Shown: positions 25,789-34,239, numbered from the stretch's first letter. The stretch: DNA of 64,000 bases from Paenibacillus sp. HW567 (GCF_000374185.1 NZ_KB910518.1:5174300-5238299), one strand, 5' to 3'. A program made the numbers and translations. Notes: a model not told the origin generated them from the sequence alone.

Positions 25789-26385
25789 TTATTCCGACCA
25801 GTAGTTTGCCTCAGGATTCAGAGCCGCACCTACTTCGCCCTCTTTGATCAGGTCGCAGTCCAGATAGCCCTCTTCGTCCACAAAATAAACCTCCTGCTTA
25901 TAGAACTCGCAGAGTGTCTCCAGGAAGTTCTCCGGGGAATCGTACATTACTACAAGATCACCGTAGTCGTGCAGCAGATCGCATATCCGTTCTACGCCAT
26001 CCTCCGATTGGAAATAGCAGATGAAGTCACTCCCGTAGTTGGTCAGGAGCGGCAGCACTGTACCTCCGCCGCTGTAGCCTTTGTCCTCCAGAATACTTGT
26101 CAGCACCTTGATTTCCTGCTCATATTCATCAATATGGATCAGTCTGTAGCCGGGAATGAACTCGATCAGGTTCGGCTCCTCTTCTTCGCTGCTGGTACCG
26201 GATACCTGGCTGTAAATCGCCTGCAATACTTCCGGCACCTTCGGCATCAGACTGCCCAGCTTGGCCGTCACACGCTCCCCGCCGGTTCCCAGACTGGCCG
26301 AATAACCGGGGCGCAGCCCGCCCGACAGCTTAAGGTATTCCTGAAATTTGACGGTTAACCGTTCGATTGATGGAGGGTTTAGCAT
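25789..26385 (-). CDS. SMI1/KNR4 (SUKH)-like protein
   Basis: A 198-aa acidic protein with SMI1/KNR4 features: an N-terminal PSIERLTVKFQEYL block, central FIPGYRLIHIDEYE, and YGSDFICYF in the core sheet. SUKH proteins are often immunity proteins for contact-dependent or polymorphic toxins, but none of their toxins is here. The frame is open to 26478, which would overlap the HEAT gene; the ATG at 26385 has AAAGGATG 5 bases upstream and leaves a 4-base gap, so it is chosen. Co-directional with the HEAT and SEC-C genes. Confidence 0.72.
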   Translation of the reverse strand: MLNPPSIERLTVKFQEYLKLSGGLRPGYSASLGTGGERVTAKLGSLMPKVPEVLQAIYSQVSGTSSEEEEPNLIEFIPGYRLIHIDEYEQEIKVLTSILEDKGYSGGGTVLPLLTNYGSDFICYFQSEDGVERICDLLHDYGDLVVMYDSPENFLETLCEFYKQEVYFVDEEGYLDCDLIKEGEVGAALNPEANYWSE

Positions 26386-26389
26386 ATCA

Positions 26390-26833
26390 TCATCCTTTAG
26401 TGGCAGAAGCCCACAGTTTCTGAAGCCAAGCATCAAAATTCTGGCCCTTATCGCCTTCATAAGCATCGTAGACGTCAATCCGCATCTTCTTCAGCTTCTC
26501 CTTGAACTCTTCATACGAATGGTCTCTCGGAAGACTTTTCTTGATTCGCAGCACAATCTTGGATATGCCTTTGAACAGTTCGGCTTTGTTCCTTGACGGC
26601 ACTGTTACATCTTCCCCGAAGGCCTTCAGCTTCTCGTATGCAGCTTCTTGAACGGTATATACAGGATCGCTGACCAGCAGACGGTTCAGGATGTCGATAA
26701 TTTGTTTGTGGTTGTAGCGGCCAAGCTCCTCCACAGCCTCAAGACGCGCTCTCCAATCGGCGGAGCGTCCGGCAGCCTTCTTCAGTTCCTCGTAATTCTC
26801 CGGCAGCCCGTTGTTCACTTCTTCATTATTCAA
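26390..26833 (-). CDS. HEAT-repeat-like small protein
   Basis: A 147-aa helical protein. Residues about 18-75 form two HEAT-like helix pairs (ADWRARLEAVEELGRYN and DPVYTVQEAAYEKLKAFG). The C-terminal part is charged and helical. The longest frame starts with TTG at 26842, only 2 bases from AAGGGGA; TTG at 26833 has 9-base spacing and is preferred. It sits between the SMI1-like gene (4-base gap) and the short frame at 26826-27020, whose stop overlaps this start, so the group is probably one transcript. Function unknown; likely protein binding. Confidence 0.68.
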   Translation of the reverse strand: MNNEEVNNGLPENYEELKKAAGRSADWRARLEAVEELGRYNHKQIIDILNRLLVSDPVYTVQEAAYEKLKAFGEDVTVPSRNKAELFKGISKIVLRIKKSLPRDHSYEEFKEKLKKMRIDVYDAYEGDKGQNFDAWLQKLWASATKG

Positions 26834-27020
26834 ACGATACAATCCCCTTCTTGGTTATATTCAGTCCCAATTCTACCGTACTGTACTCCTTGATTTCAAT
26901 CTTTTGGACAAATTCGGGGTGTATGGCACCATTCCGGATGACAGAGGCTTCAACCACTACTATTTGAAAAAGAATCTGTAGCCCGCCTCCTGTATCTTGC
27001 TTTCCTATTTTCCGCAGCAC
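26826..27020 (-). pseudogene. Possible C-terminal remnant of an unidentified protein
   Basis: A 64-residue frame whose last 45 residues (ASVIRNGAIHPEFVQKIEI and onward) look like real protein sequence, with mixed hydrophobic and charged strands and no codon bias break from its neighbours. It overlaps the SEC-C gene end by 16 bases and the HEAT gene start by 8 bases. AGGAGG occurs inside it, 10 bases before an ATT codon. It is either a decayed gene end or a very small protein with an unusual start. I cannot assign a family. Confidence 0.35.
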
Positions 27021-27892
27021 TTCTTGTATTTAAGTCCGCTTCCGCAGGAGCATGGGTCATTACGGCCCGGCTTGGCAGCCACGGTGATTGTTTTCAGGTC
27101 ACGCAGACTCTTAGGCGCTTCATACTTAAGTGTTTCTGAAGAAGAATACCACTCTGGACCAAAACAATCCCAGTTCTCCATCTCCTTAATGGTATCATCT
27201 ATACGTTCAGATTCCATGTCTTTACTTTTTGTATGCAGCAGATCGTCCTTATCCTTAAGCAGCGTTGACTGAATTTCGTCCAATTGGATGACATGAGGGT
27301 CAATTGCCCTGTCTTCATACAGTTTTTTAATATCAGCGTACACTTCTTCCGGGTATAAGTCATCCGCACAGCATACGATCTCCGCGTTGAAGTAATCATC
27401 GCTGTCCGAGCGTTTACTTGTCAGCAGTTCTCCCAAATAACTCACGGCCGTTTCTCTTGGAATTTCACCGCTATACACAAGTATGGCAAGTGCTCTAAGC
27501 CCCTGACCTCTTGCATATTGGGACGCTTTCCTGTTCTCGATTAGCTGCTGCAGCAGAGTGAAATCACCGTTATAGACCGAGGCGAGCATTCTTCCTCCGG
27601 CGTCCGTCAGAGTATCGCTAAAGATGAGGTCACATACGTCCTCCGGGAGCGAGAACAGCTCAATCAAAATGGGGAATAATTCCATGACACGGAACTGCGA
27701 GAGCAGATAACTGGCATACAAAAAATCAATGCGTGATGCATCCTCAGCAAGCTCTGGGTGCTTTTGCAATTCGCTCATAATCTCCAGCAGGTATGGAATG
27801 GCTTCATCCTTCTTGCTTATGATCTCTTCCAGCTCTTCGCGGGGAAACCGGCGGTCTTTGTTATACCTTATCGCTTCTATTAAATGTTGCAT
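27005..27892 (-). CDS. DUF1186 protein with C-terminal SEC-C zinc motif
   Basis: A 295-aa protein. The helical N-terminal two thirds resembles DUF1186 (HEAT-like helices such as AIPYLLEIMSELQKHPEL). The last 20 residues are a SEC-C motif, GRNDPCSCGSGLKYKKCCG, which binds zinc through its cysteines, as at the C terminus of SecA. GGAGGG lies 6 bases before the ATG. It is first in the run of reverse genes down to the SMI1-like gene. The biological role is unknown. Confidence 0.82.
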   Translation of the reverse strand: MQHLIEAIRYNKDRRFPREELEEIISKKDEAIPYLLEIMSELQKHPELAEDASRIDFLYASYLLSQFRVMELFPILIELFSLPEDVCDLIFSDTLTDAGGRMLASVYNGDFTLLQQLIENRKASQYARGQGLRALAILVYSGEIPRETAVSYLGELLTSKRSDSDDYFNAEIVCCADDLYPEEVYADIKKLYEDRAIDPHVIQLDEIQSTLLKDKDDLLHTKSKDMESERIDDTIKEMENWDCFGPEWYSSSETLKYEAPKSLRDLKTITVAAKPGRNDPCSCGSGLKYKKCCGK

Positions 27893-28138
27893 AATGCTCC
27901 CTCCAGGTAAACGGACTGCCTGCGTACTCCAGAATCTATATATTACCTAGTCTACCAGCCACTCGGACTGCGTCAATACACTATTCTTAATGGTATATAT
28001 ACTGTAGGATTCAACACAGCCCAATAAATTGACAGATTTCTGTAAACGATGGTACGCTCACAGTGCGTTCTCTACACCGAACTGAATGTACAAAAATTCA
28101 CCGTCAAAACGTTACAAATCCAATGAAGGAGATTTCCT

Positions 28139-29323
28139 ATGACTGACGGGTATAGCCTGGATAAGACGAGCTTGTCCAAGGAGCTGCAGCTTCTGCTTGC
28201 AGTACTTAATAGTGACGACATCAATGAAACGGCGGAGCAGAATCCGCAATTATTCAAGGATATCGACTGGGAGCTATGGGTACGGCTGTCCTTGCATCAT
28301 CGTGTGTTTCCGTACATTTACCCCAAGCTTAGCCGGATGCGTGGAGAGTGTGTGCCTGCTGCGGTCACCCAGCGTTTGAAATGGGAGTATCGCAGAAATA
28401 CTGTGCAGATGCTCCAGCTCAGCGGGGAAATGGGAACTATCGGTGAGGAGCTTGCCAAACTGCATATACGTTCTCTGTTCCTGAAGGGGCCGGTGCTGGC
28501 CCAAGAGCTGTACGGCGAAATTTCGCAGCGGACCTCGCGTGATCTCGACTTTCTGGTGCCTTTGGAACAGCTCACCGAGACGGAAGCGCTGCTGGTCCAA
28601 CTTGGATATGTAAAGGAAGAGGATTTCGAGAGTATTCTGGGGGATTGGAAATGGAGAGAGCATCATACCACCTTCAATCATCCCGGCAAAAACATCAAGG
28701 TGGAGGTGCACTGGAGATTAAGCCCGGGTCCGTCCAAGGAGCCGGGGTTCGACGAGCTGTGGGAACGTTCGCGGATCAGCAGCCACTTCGGGCAGCACGT
28801 TCATTATCTAGGGCAAGGGGATTTGTTCCTCTTCCTCGCCGCCCACGGGGCCAGACATGGCTGGTCCAGACTGAGATGGCTGCTGGATATTAAGCAGTTG
28901 CTGCTGCAAAAACCGGACCCCGCCACGTTAACCGGGCTGCTGCAGCGGTATAACTACGCCGATGTTGGCGGGCAGGCGCTGCTGCTTGCCGCCGATCTGC
29001 TGGCGGCGCCTGTCGCGCCCGCTCTGTCCAGTCTCGCGGAGAGACCCAAGTCCCGCCGTATTGCCCAGCTTGCCCTTTTCTATGTGACACGAATGATCAA
29101 CCTCCATAATCCTCCCCTGGAGCCGGAGGTTGAGCGGCATTACAAATATTATCAGCCGGCCATACTGACGCGCTGGCATCAGTTCTTGTATATAGCCGGC
29201 TTTCTGTATCCTTATGCGGCGGATGCGAAGACCCTCCCGCTGCCGAAGCCGCTGCATGTGCTCTATTTCCCGCTGCGTCCCTTTCTGTGGACCTGGCGCA
29301 AGGTCAGCGGCGGGGAAAAGTAA
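28139..29323 (+). CDS. Nucleotidyltransferase-family protein of lasso peptide clusters (PadeN-like)
   Basis: A 394-aa protein of the uncharacterised nucleotidyltransferase family (NTP_transf_5). The key block is SLFLKGPVLAQELYG, then RTSRDLDFLVP, where the D-x-D pair corresponds to the metal-binding residues of the polymerase-beta-like fold, followed by VEVHWRL and HGARHGWSRLRWLLDI. Members occur in lasso peptide clusters of the paeninodin kind and in other RiPP clusters, with no settled role. AAGGAG lies 8 bases before the ATG. It is on the forward strand, convergent to the lasso operon at 31662-37352 and separated from it by an IS3 element and a YgbA-like gene, so its promoter is separate. 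Confidence 0.82.
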   Translation: MTDGYSLDKTSLSKELQLLLAVLNSDDINETAEQNPQLFKDIDWELWVRLSLHHRVFPYIYPKLSRMRGECVPAAVTQRLKWEYRRNTVQMLQLSGEMGTIGEELAKLHIRSLFLKGPVLAQELYGEISQRTSRDLDFLVPLEQLTETEALLVQLGYVKEEDFESILGDWKWREHHTTFNHPGKNIKVEVHWRLSPGPSKEPGFDELWERSRISSHFGQHVHYLGQGDLFLFLAAHGARHGWSRLRWLLDIKQLLLQKPDPATLTGLLQRYNYADVGGQALLLAADLLAAPVAPALSSLAERPKSRRIAQLALFYVTRMINLHNPPLEPEVERHYKYYQPAILTRWHQFLYIAGFLYPYAADAKTLPLPKPLHVLYFPLRPFLWTWRKVSGGEK

Positions 29324-29380
29324 TCACGCCTAGATCTCTGCTGTCCGGTCATCCCGCCCGAGTCTCTACATGGAGGTTAA

Positions 29381-29395
29381 CTGTACTTCGTACAG
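29381..29395. repeat. Small palindromic repeat (left of the IS)
   Basis: CTGTAC-TTC-GTACAG, a perfect hairpin with a TTC loop. A sister hairpin with the same loop, ACCTGTAT-TTC-ATACAGGT, lies at 30739-30757 just right of the IS. They look like members of one small palindromic family. Confidence 0.55.
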
Positions 29396-29510
29396 CTAAA
29401 ATCTCACTTCTGAGAGACATCGGGGGGATACCTGTATTTCTGCAATTAGAATAAAAAGTGGACACCCGTTAAGAACGTATGAATAATGAACTTAACGAGG
29501 AGGTGTTCAC

Positions 29511-29828
29511 ATGGGTGAACAACGGAAACGGTACAATGAAAAGTTTAAAAGAGAAGCCGTCAAGTATATTCAGCAACAGACAAAGACGGTGGTGGAGATT
29601 GGTGAGGAGCTAGGCGTCTCCCCTGGCGTGCTGCATAGCTGGTTGGCGAAGTATCGGGAGTTCGGCAATGAACCTGTAAACCATGCGGAAAAGGTTCGCG
29701 AACTCGAGCAGCGGCTGGCTGAACAAGAAAAAGAATTACGGGCAAGAGAGCAGCGAATTGCAGACGTCGAAGAAGAGCTTGCCATCGTAAAAAAAGCCGT
29801 GCACATCTTCAGCAAACCAAAGAACTGA
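29511..29828 (+). CDS. IS3-family transposase OrfA (helix-turn-helix subunit)
   Basis: A 105-aa DNA-binding subunit: basic N terminus (KRYNEKFKREAVKYIQQ), helix-turn-helix with VSPGVLHSWLAKYREF, then a leucine-zipper coiled coil (EKVRELEQRLAEQEKELRA). Near its end a run of seven A at 29789-29795 followed by G, read as A-AAA-AAA, is a classic slippery site. A -1 slip joins it to OrfB without any stop between, which is how IS3 elements make the full transposase. GAGGAGG precedes the ATG. Confidence 0.93.
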   Translation: MGEQRKRYNEKFKREAVKYIQQQTKTVVEIGEELGVSPGVLHSWLAKYREFGNEPVNHAEKVRELEQRLAEQEKELRAREQRIADVEEELAIVKKAVHIFSKPKN

Positions 29829-29866
29829 GATTTCAGTTCATCGAAAACCATCGCTCCGAGTTTCGA

Positions 29867-30700
29867 ATGGAGAAGATGTGCAGAGTTCTCGAAGTCTCCC
29901 GGAGCGGGTTTTACAAATGGCGCGACACGACGACCAACCCCCAAGCGGAGCGTAAGGCACTATTGCTCCAGCGAATCACCTATCATTTCAAGGATAACCA
30001 GAGACGTTACGGCAGCCCCAAGATCACCAAGCTTCTACAGAAAGAAGGCTACACCGTTAGTGAGCGGACGGTAGGAAAGTACATGCAAGAGCTGGGGTTA
30101 CGCTCGTGTGTCGCCAAACGCTTTCGCGTGATGACGACCGATTCCAATCACGATTTGCCCATCGCCCCGAACCTGCTGAACCAAGACTTTAAGACCGCTG
30201 AACCCAACAAAGTCTGGGTTACGGACATCACTTACATCCCCTGCCGGGAAGGAAGGCTGTATCTGGCCAGTGTACTCGACCTCTGTACGAGGGAGATCGT
30301 AGGCTGGAGGCTCGGAGAGCGAATGACGACCGATCTGGTACTAGGTGCACTGGACGATGCCTACAAGGCAAAGCGGCCCAAGAAGGGACTCATCCATCAC
30401 TCGGATCGGGGATCGCAGTATGCCTCTGCCGACTACCGTAAACGTCTAAAAAAGTACCGCATGAAGGCGAGCATGAGCCGCAAAGGGAATTGCTATGACA
30501 ATGCCTGCATCGAATCCTTTCATAGCGTGCTAAAGAAAGAGTTTGTCTATTGCACCAAGTTCAAAACGAAGCAGCAAGCGCAGGACGAGATGTTCCAGTA
30601 TATTGAATTTTTTTATAACCGCAAGCGAATCCACAGTGCGCTGGGTTATGTTTCCCCTGTCCAGTTTGCGGCCAAGTTCCAAACGAGAAAAACCGCATAA
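29867..30700 (+). CDS. IS3-family transposase OrfB (integrase catalytic domain)
   Basis: A 277-aa retroviral-integrase-type subunit. An N-terminal HTH_21 region (EVSRSGFYKW) precedes a complete DDE triad: Asp in VWVTDITYIP, Asp in LIHHSDRGSQYAS, Glu in NACIESFHSVLKKE, with the IS3-typical end RIHSALGYVSPVQF. Its frame is -1 relative to OrfA and stays open upstream to the slippery run, so the natural product is probably an OrfAB fusion made by frameshifting. The ATG at 29867 has no convincing ribosome binding site. Confidence 0.94.
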   Translation: MEKMCRVLEVSRSGFYKWRDTTTNPQAERKALLLQRITYHFKDNQRRYGSPKITKLLQKEGYTVSERTVGKYMQELGLRSCVAKRFRVMTTDSNHDLPIAPNLLNQDFKTAEPNKVWVTDITYIPCREGRLYLASVLDLCTREIVGWRLGERMTTDLVLGALDDAYKAKRPKKGLIHHSDRGSQYASADYRKRLKKYRMKASMSRKGNCYDNACIESFHSVLKKEFVYCTKFKTKQQAQDEMFQYIEFFYNRKRIHSALGYVSPVQFAAKFQTRKTA

Positions 30701-30738
30701 TCCACTTTTTTTGTGTCCACTTTCTTGACGGAGGTCCA

Positions 30739-30757
30739 ACCTGTATTTCATACAGGT
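30739..30757. repeat. Small palindromic repeat (right of the IS)
   Basis: ACCTGTAT-TTC-ATACAGGT, a perfect 8-bp hairpin. Its first 11 bases are also found directly left of the IS, which suggests the IS inserted into this palindrome. Confidence 0.6.
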
Positions 30758-31208
30758 ATATTGGCTGGAATCAGCAGAATGGCTCATCTTCCTCATTTTT
30801 AATTGCAGCAACTACATTTATATCTCTAAAACACTTATTTTAGCTGAGAATAGCTGCATAAAATGCACTAGACATGCAAAAAAGCTAACATGAAAAATCA
30901 GTTTAAATAGATTACTATTTATGGATGATAAAGAAGTTCTTGTTCAAGTAAATCTATAACCGCTGACATCGCTTTATCACCTCAGTATCTTAATAATCTG
31001 TTGTACACGCCTTAAACCTCAATGATATCTCACCAAAAAAATCACGAACATACGTTCCAAGACAATCGTAGCTCTTTTCCACAATAAACGCAATACAAGA
31101 TAAAATTTCCTTAGAACTGTAAAAGACATACCCGATTTCTTGAATAATTAGATGATATAGTTAATGCATAATGGCATTGTTATACCATCTGAAAGGGATC
31201 TTTCCAAC
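30758..31208. other. Intergenic region, nothing identified
   Basis: About 450 AT-rich bases between the IS and the YgbA-like gene. Several weak TGCA-type inverted repeats are visible (for example around AGCTGAGAATAGCTGCATAA), but there is no open frame with a ribosome binding site and no RNA gene I can recognise. It presumably includes the promoter of the YgbA-like gene. Confidence 0.5.
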
Positions 31209-31550
31209 ATGACAACAGAAGTAAAACGGCGGTTGAACGATGGTCTGAAAATCCAAAAAGAAAAAGAAATTGTCTCCACAATGATTCGTATCTATTGCAA
31301 GAAAAAACATCGTCAAAACGTGTTATGCGCCGAATGTCAGGACTTGAATGATTATGCTATCCATAGACTCTCCCTCTGCCCATTCGGTGAGGAGAAAACG
31401 GCTTGCGCAAAGTGCCCTATCCATTGCTACAAACAGGATTACCGGCAGAGAATTAAGGAAACTATGCGTTACTCAGGCCCGTGGATGCTGCTCTATCATC
31501 CGATTGAATCTATCAGGCACATCCCATTACCGGGTAAGTTAAGAAAATAA
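31209..31550 (+). CDS. YgbA-like protein (nitrous-oxide-stimulated-promoter family)
   Basis: A 113-aa cysteine-rich protein matching the YgbA family (PF11756): MIRIYCKKKH, then VLCAECQDLNDYAIHRLSLC, CAKCPIHCYK and the signature MRYSGPWMLLYHP with IRHI. The seven cysteines in CxxC-type pairs suggest metal binding. In Enterobacteria the gene is induced under nitrosative stress through NsrR; regulation here is unknown. The frame is open from 31164, but that ATG has no ribosome binding site; ATG 31209 has AAAGGG about 11 bases upstream. It has no obvious link to the lasso genes around it. Confidence 0.82.
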   Translation: MTTEVKRRLNDGLKIQKEKEIVSTMIRIYCKKKHRQNVLCAECQDLNDYAIHRLSLCPFGEEKTACAKCPIHCYKQDYRQRIKETMRYSGPWMLLYHPIESIRHIPLPGKLRK

Positions 31551-31577
31551 TATATCCCACCACATAGCACTATAAAA

Positions 31578-31616
31578 AAAAGGATTCCGCTGCACTCTGT
31601 GCAATAGAATCCTTTT
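31578..31616. terminator. Bidirectional terminator
   Basis: AAAAGGATTC at 31578-31587 and its exact complement at 31607-31616, with A and T runs outside. It ends the lasso operon on the reverse strand and the YgbA-like gene on the forward strand. Confidence 0.85.
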
Positions 31617-31661
31617 ACTTTTCGATAGATATTCGAGAGCTGCAGCCGCTCCCATTCCTTC

Positions 31662-33461
31662 CTACATTGCCTCTTCCTGGCTGCTGAGCAGACGGCTGAA
31701 CATACCGCCCTGCTCGGAGGCCAGGCCGTTATAGACACCCTGCTGAATGACCCGGCCCTGGTCGATGACCAGAATCTGATCCGCTCCCCGGATGGTGGAC
31801 AGGCGGTGGGCTATAACAATGACCGTTACTGAAGCTTTCAAGCGCTCCAGTGCCTCCTGAATCCGCTTCTCGTTCTCTGTATCCAGCGCACTAGTCGCTT
31901 CATCCAGTACGAGAATGGACGGCTTGCGGATGATTGCCCGTGCCAGGACCAGCCGCTGCCGCTCTCCGCCGGAGAGGCGGACGCCGCGGTCACCGAGCAG
32001 CGTATCCAGCCCTTCAGGCAGTTTGCGGACGAAGTCTGCCGATGAAGCGAACTCCAGCGCCTCCCACAGTTCATCCTCGGTTGCATCCGGCTTGATCATC
32101 GTCAGATTGTCGCGAATCGTTGCATTATACAGAAAAGGGTCCTGCGCCACATATCCAATCGAGCGACGGTAAGGAAGCAGCCTCTCCCCCGTGATCGGCT
32201 GCCCGTCCGCCAGAATCTCGCCCGATTCCGGCTGCATGAGGCCCATGAGCAGGTCGACAAGCGTGCTTTTGCCTGCGCCTGAACGTCCGACAATCGCCGT
32301 CATCCGGTTGGCCGGAATGACCACGTTCACATCCTGCAGGGAATATTTCGGCTCCTGCGGATGGTAACGGAAATCAACGCCCCGCGCTTCCAGGCCCGTC
32401 TTCAGGCTGAGCGGAGTCACCGCAGCTTCCGCACCCTCCTGGGCACCATGCTCCGCAGCCTGCAGACATTCCTCCTGCAGCAGTTGGAGCTGCTTGAAGG
32501 AAGGCAGCACGGAAGCGAGCTGCTCCATCAGAGACTGCAGCGTGGCGAAGGTCGGCCACAGCCGGGCAAAGACCAGAATCACCAGCATCAGATTCGGCCC
32601 CTCCGCATGCAGGAAGCGGAAAGATACGAAGATGAACACCGCGATCAGCAGCGTGGAGGACATTTTGTAGAGCATCTGGGAGTTCGAGCGCAGCCGCGTG
32701 TAATCCAGTTGCTCTTCCTTGACTTCGCCGGTGAACTCATGCATCCAGCTCAGCCGGGAGTGCTCCAGATTGTTGCTTTTGATATCTTTAATGCCATTCA
32801 ATTGATCCGTAATCCCGGCCAAATATTGCCGGCCCAGAGAAGAACTGCGGCTGCCCAGCTTCTTCGCCTTGCGGATAAACCGGCGGGAGAATACGGACAG
32901 CAGGACGGCACACAAGAGTACGGAAAGCGTCATTGTAGGAGACAGCCAGAAGGCGAAGCCGATCTGTACCAGCGTGAACAGCAGTGAAGTCAGGAATTGC
33001 AGAAAAGCGCTGATTCCCGCCAGCACTCTCGCTATCTCGGTGGTCATTACATTGATCAGGTCGGAGGTGCGCTTCTTCAGAAAAAAAGACCACTCGGCCC
33101 GCAGCAGCGCGCTGTACACCTCATATCGCAACTGCCGGCTGTAAGTCTGCTGAATATCCACGTTCCGCACAGCGACAAAACGTGAGATCAGATTCTGACA
33201 CAGAACGATGAGCACATAAGCACCGAGCACCAGCATTAGCGCTGATGTCTGCGGCAGCTCCGATATGAACCCGAGCATTGGCAGATGATAGCCCGCCGCA
33301 GCTCCGCCAAGCTGAATACCCGCCATACCCAGCATCGGCACCAGCAGCAGAATAGCTGAGCTCTCCAAGAGACCGCTGATCACCATACCCAATAGATTCA
33401 GATAGAGTTTGGCCCCGGACAAGCGCTGAAGCTGCCGGATATAATGGATTATGAATTGCAT
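31662..33461 (-). CDS. ABC transporter, fused permease and ATPase (lasso peptide export/immunity, PadeD-like)
   Basis: A 599-aa half-transporter. Six membrane segments in the first 310 residues, then an ATPase domain with Walker A GRSGAGKST, signature LSGGERQR, Walker B ILVLDEATSALD and the H-loop in IAHRLST. No peptidase domain is present, in line with a separate leader peptidase in the cluster. In lasso clusters the equivalent protein exports the mature peptide and gives self-protection. The frame opens at 33518 inside the peptidase gene, but ATG 33461 has GAGGTGG 4 bases upstream and is chosen. Last gene of the operon, followed by a strong terminator. Confidence 0.9.
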   Translation of the reverse strand: MQFIIHYIRQLQRLSGAKLYLNLLGMVISGLLESSAILLLVPMLGMAGIQLGGAAAGYHLPMLGFISELPQTSALMLVLGAYVLIVLCQNLISRFVAVRNVDIQQTYSRQLRYEVYSALLRAEWSFFLKKRTSDLINVMTTEIARVLAGISAFLQFLTSLLFTLVQIGFAFWLSPTMTLSVLLCAVLLSVFSRRFIRKAKKLGSRSSSLGRQYLAGITDQLNGIKDIKSNNLEHSRLSWMHEFTGEVKEEQLDYTRLRSNSQMLYKMSSTLLIAVFIFVSFRFLHAEGPNLMLVILVFARLWPTFATLQSLMEQLASVLPSFKQLQLLQEECLQAAEHGAQEGAEAAVTPLSLKTGLEARGVDFRYHPQEPKYSLQDVNVVIPANRMTAIVGRSGAGKSTLVDLLMGLMQPESGEILADGQPITGERLLPYRRSIGYVAQDPFLYNATIRDNLTMIKPDATEDELWEALEFASSADFVRKLPEGLDTLLGDRGVRLSGGERQRLVLARAIIRKPSILVLDEATSALDTENEKRIQEALERLKASVTVIVIAHRLSTIRGADQILVIDQGRVIQQGVYNGLASEQGGMFSRLLSSQEEAM

Positions 33462-33474
33462 GGAACCACCTCGA

Positions 33475-33933
33475 TTACTCGGCATGTAACACCTTGGCGA
33501 ATTTCTCCACCACGACAAACCCCTTCATGGCATCATCGCCGGAGACATAATAAGCCCCGCTGCGCAGCCAGGCATGGGCAATCATCCGGCCCTGCTTATC
33601 CTTGGCAACCCCCATGTACAGGGTGCTCTCGATCCCGCGTTTTTCGAGCATTTTGAGTCCCGCTACCGCTCTGACCATACAGGTGCTTTTCCAGGGGGTG
33701 TATCGGCTGATGACCCGGATGGCTTTGGTGATGTGCTGAATGCGGGGAATATCAACATCATTGGACACTGCCGCGGTCTCCCCGGACTGGATTCCAAGCT
33801 GCGGAGCCGTTTTGGCAAAAGGAAACAGCAATTGGACTCTCACGAGAAAAAGCCTCCAAAGCGCCTCAGGGATGAGCGCCAGGGCGGCTTGGTCATGGGT
33901 CAGCAGCTTACGGATGCGCCGGAAGGCTGTCAT
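33475..33933 (-). CDS. Lasso leader peptidase (B2, transglutaminase-like cysteine protease)
   Basis: A 152-aa protein with the McjB-C-type fold. The predicted catalytic residues are Cys85 in WKSTCMVRA, His120 in MIAHAWL and Asp133 in VSGDD, the normal spacing for this family. It removes the leader peptide from the precursor so that the new N-terminal residue can be joined to the ring acid. Its ATG overlaps the stop of the RRE gene by 4 bases (coupled translation), as expected since the two proteins work as a split B protein. Confidence 0.92.
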   Translation of the reverse strand: MTAFRRIRKLLTHDQAALALIPEALWRLFLVRVQLLFPFAKTAPQLGIQSGETAAVSNDVDIPRIQHITKAIRVISRYTPWKSTCMVRAVAGLKMLEKRGIESTLYMGVAKDKQGRMIAHAWLRSGAYYVSGDDAMKGFVVVEKFAKVLHAE

Positions 33934-34235
33934 GGCTGGCTTACTACTGCGGCAAGCTCCTCATCCAGCAGGCTTTGCAAAAAGGCAAACACATCCTGAC
34001 GGGCAAGCTCTTCCGGCACCTCAAAGCTCGTCTGAATGATCTCCACCACCCGGCCCGCAGTAACCGGTGACGACAGCGCCGTCCAAATTTCTCCGCCGAC
34101 CTCTCCAAGGTTGTAGTATTTTCCGTTCTTCACATTCAGCATGACCTTCTCGCCGTCCATATCGCTGGCAATATTGCCTTCGCGCTGCACGAGCACCGAT
34201 TCGAGCGACAATACATCTGCAGGCTTCATATTCAT
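33930..34235 (-). CDS. Lasso RRE protein (B1, PqqD-like)
   Basis: A 101-aa winged-helix RiPP recognition element. Typical PqqD features are seen: VMLNVKNGKYYNLGEVGGEIW in the strand region and a C-terminal helix DVFAFLQSLLDEELA. It binds the precursor leader, above all the YxxPxL part, and delivers it to the peptidase. Sandwiched between kinase (4-base gap) and peptidase (4-base overlap) genes. Confidence 0.92.
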   Translation of the reverse strand: MNMKPADVLSLESVLVQREGNIASDMDGEKVMLNVKNGKYYNLGEVGGEIWTALSSPVTAGRVVEIIQTSFEVPEELARQDVFAFLQSLLDEELAAVVSQP

Positions 34236-34239
34236 TGGT

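Larger units (their letters stand above)
29441..30738 (+). mobile_element. IS3-family insertion sequence, apparently complete
   Basis: About 1.3 kb with orfA and orfB in the IS3 arrangement. Ends share the inner inverted repeat AAAGTGGACAC (29455-29465 on the left, complement at 30713-30723 on the right). If the ends are taken as TG...CA at 29441 and 30738, an identical 11-bp direct repeat, ACCTGTATTTC, abuts both sides (29430-29440 and 30739-30749). That is long for IS3 (normally 3-5 bp), so the exact ends are tentative. Both reading frames and all catalytic residues are intact, so it could still move. Confidence 0.82.
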
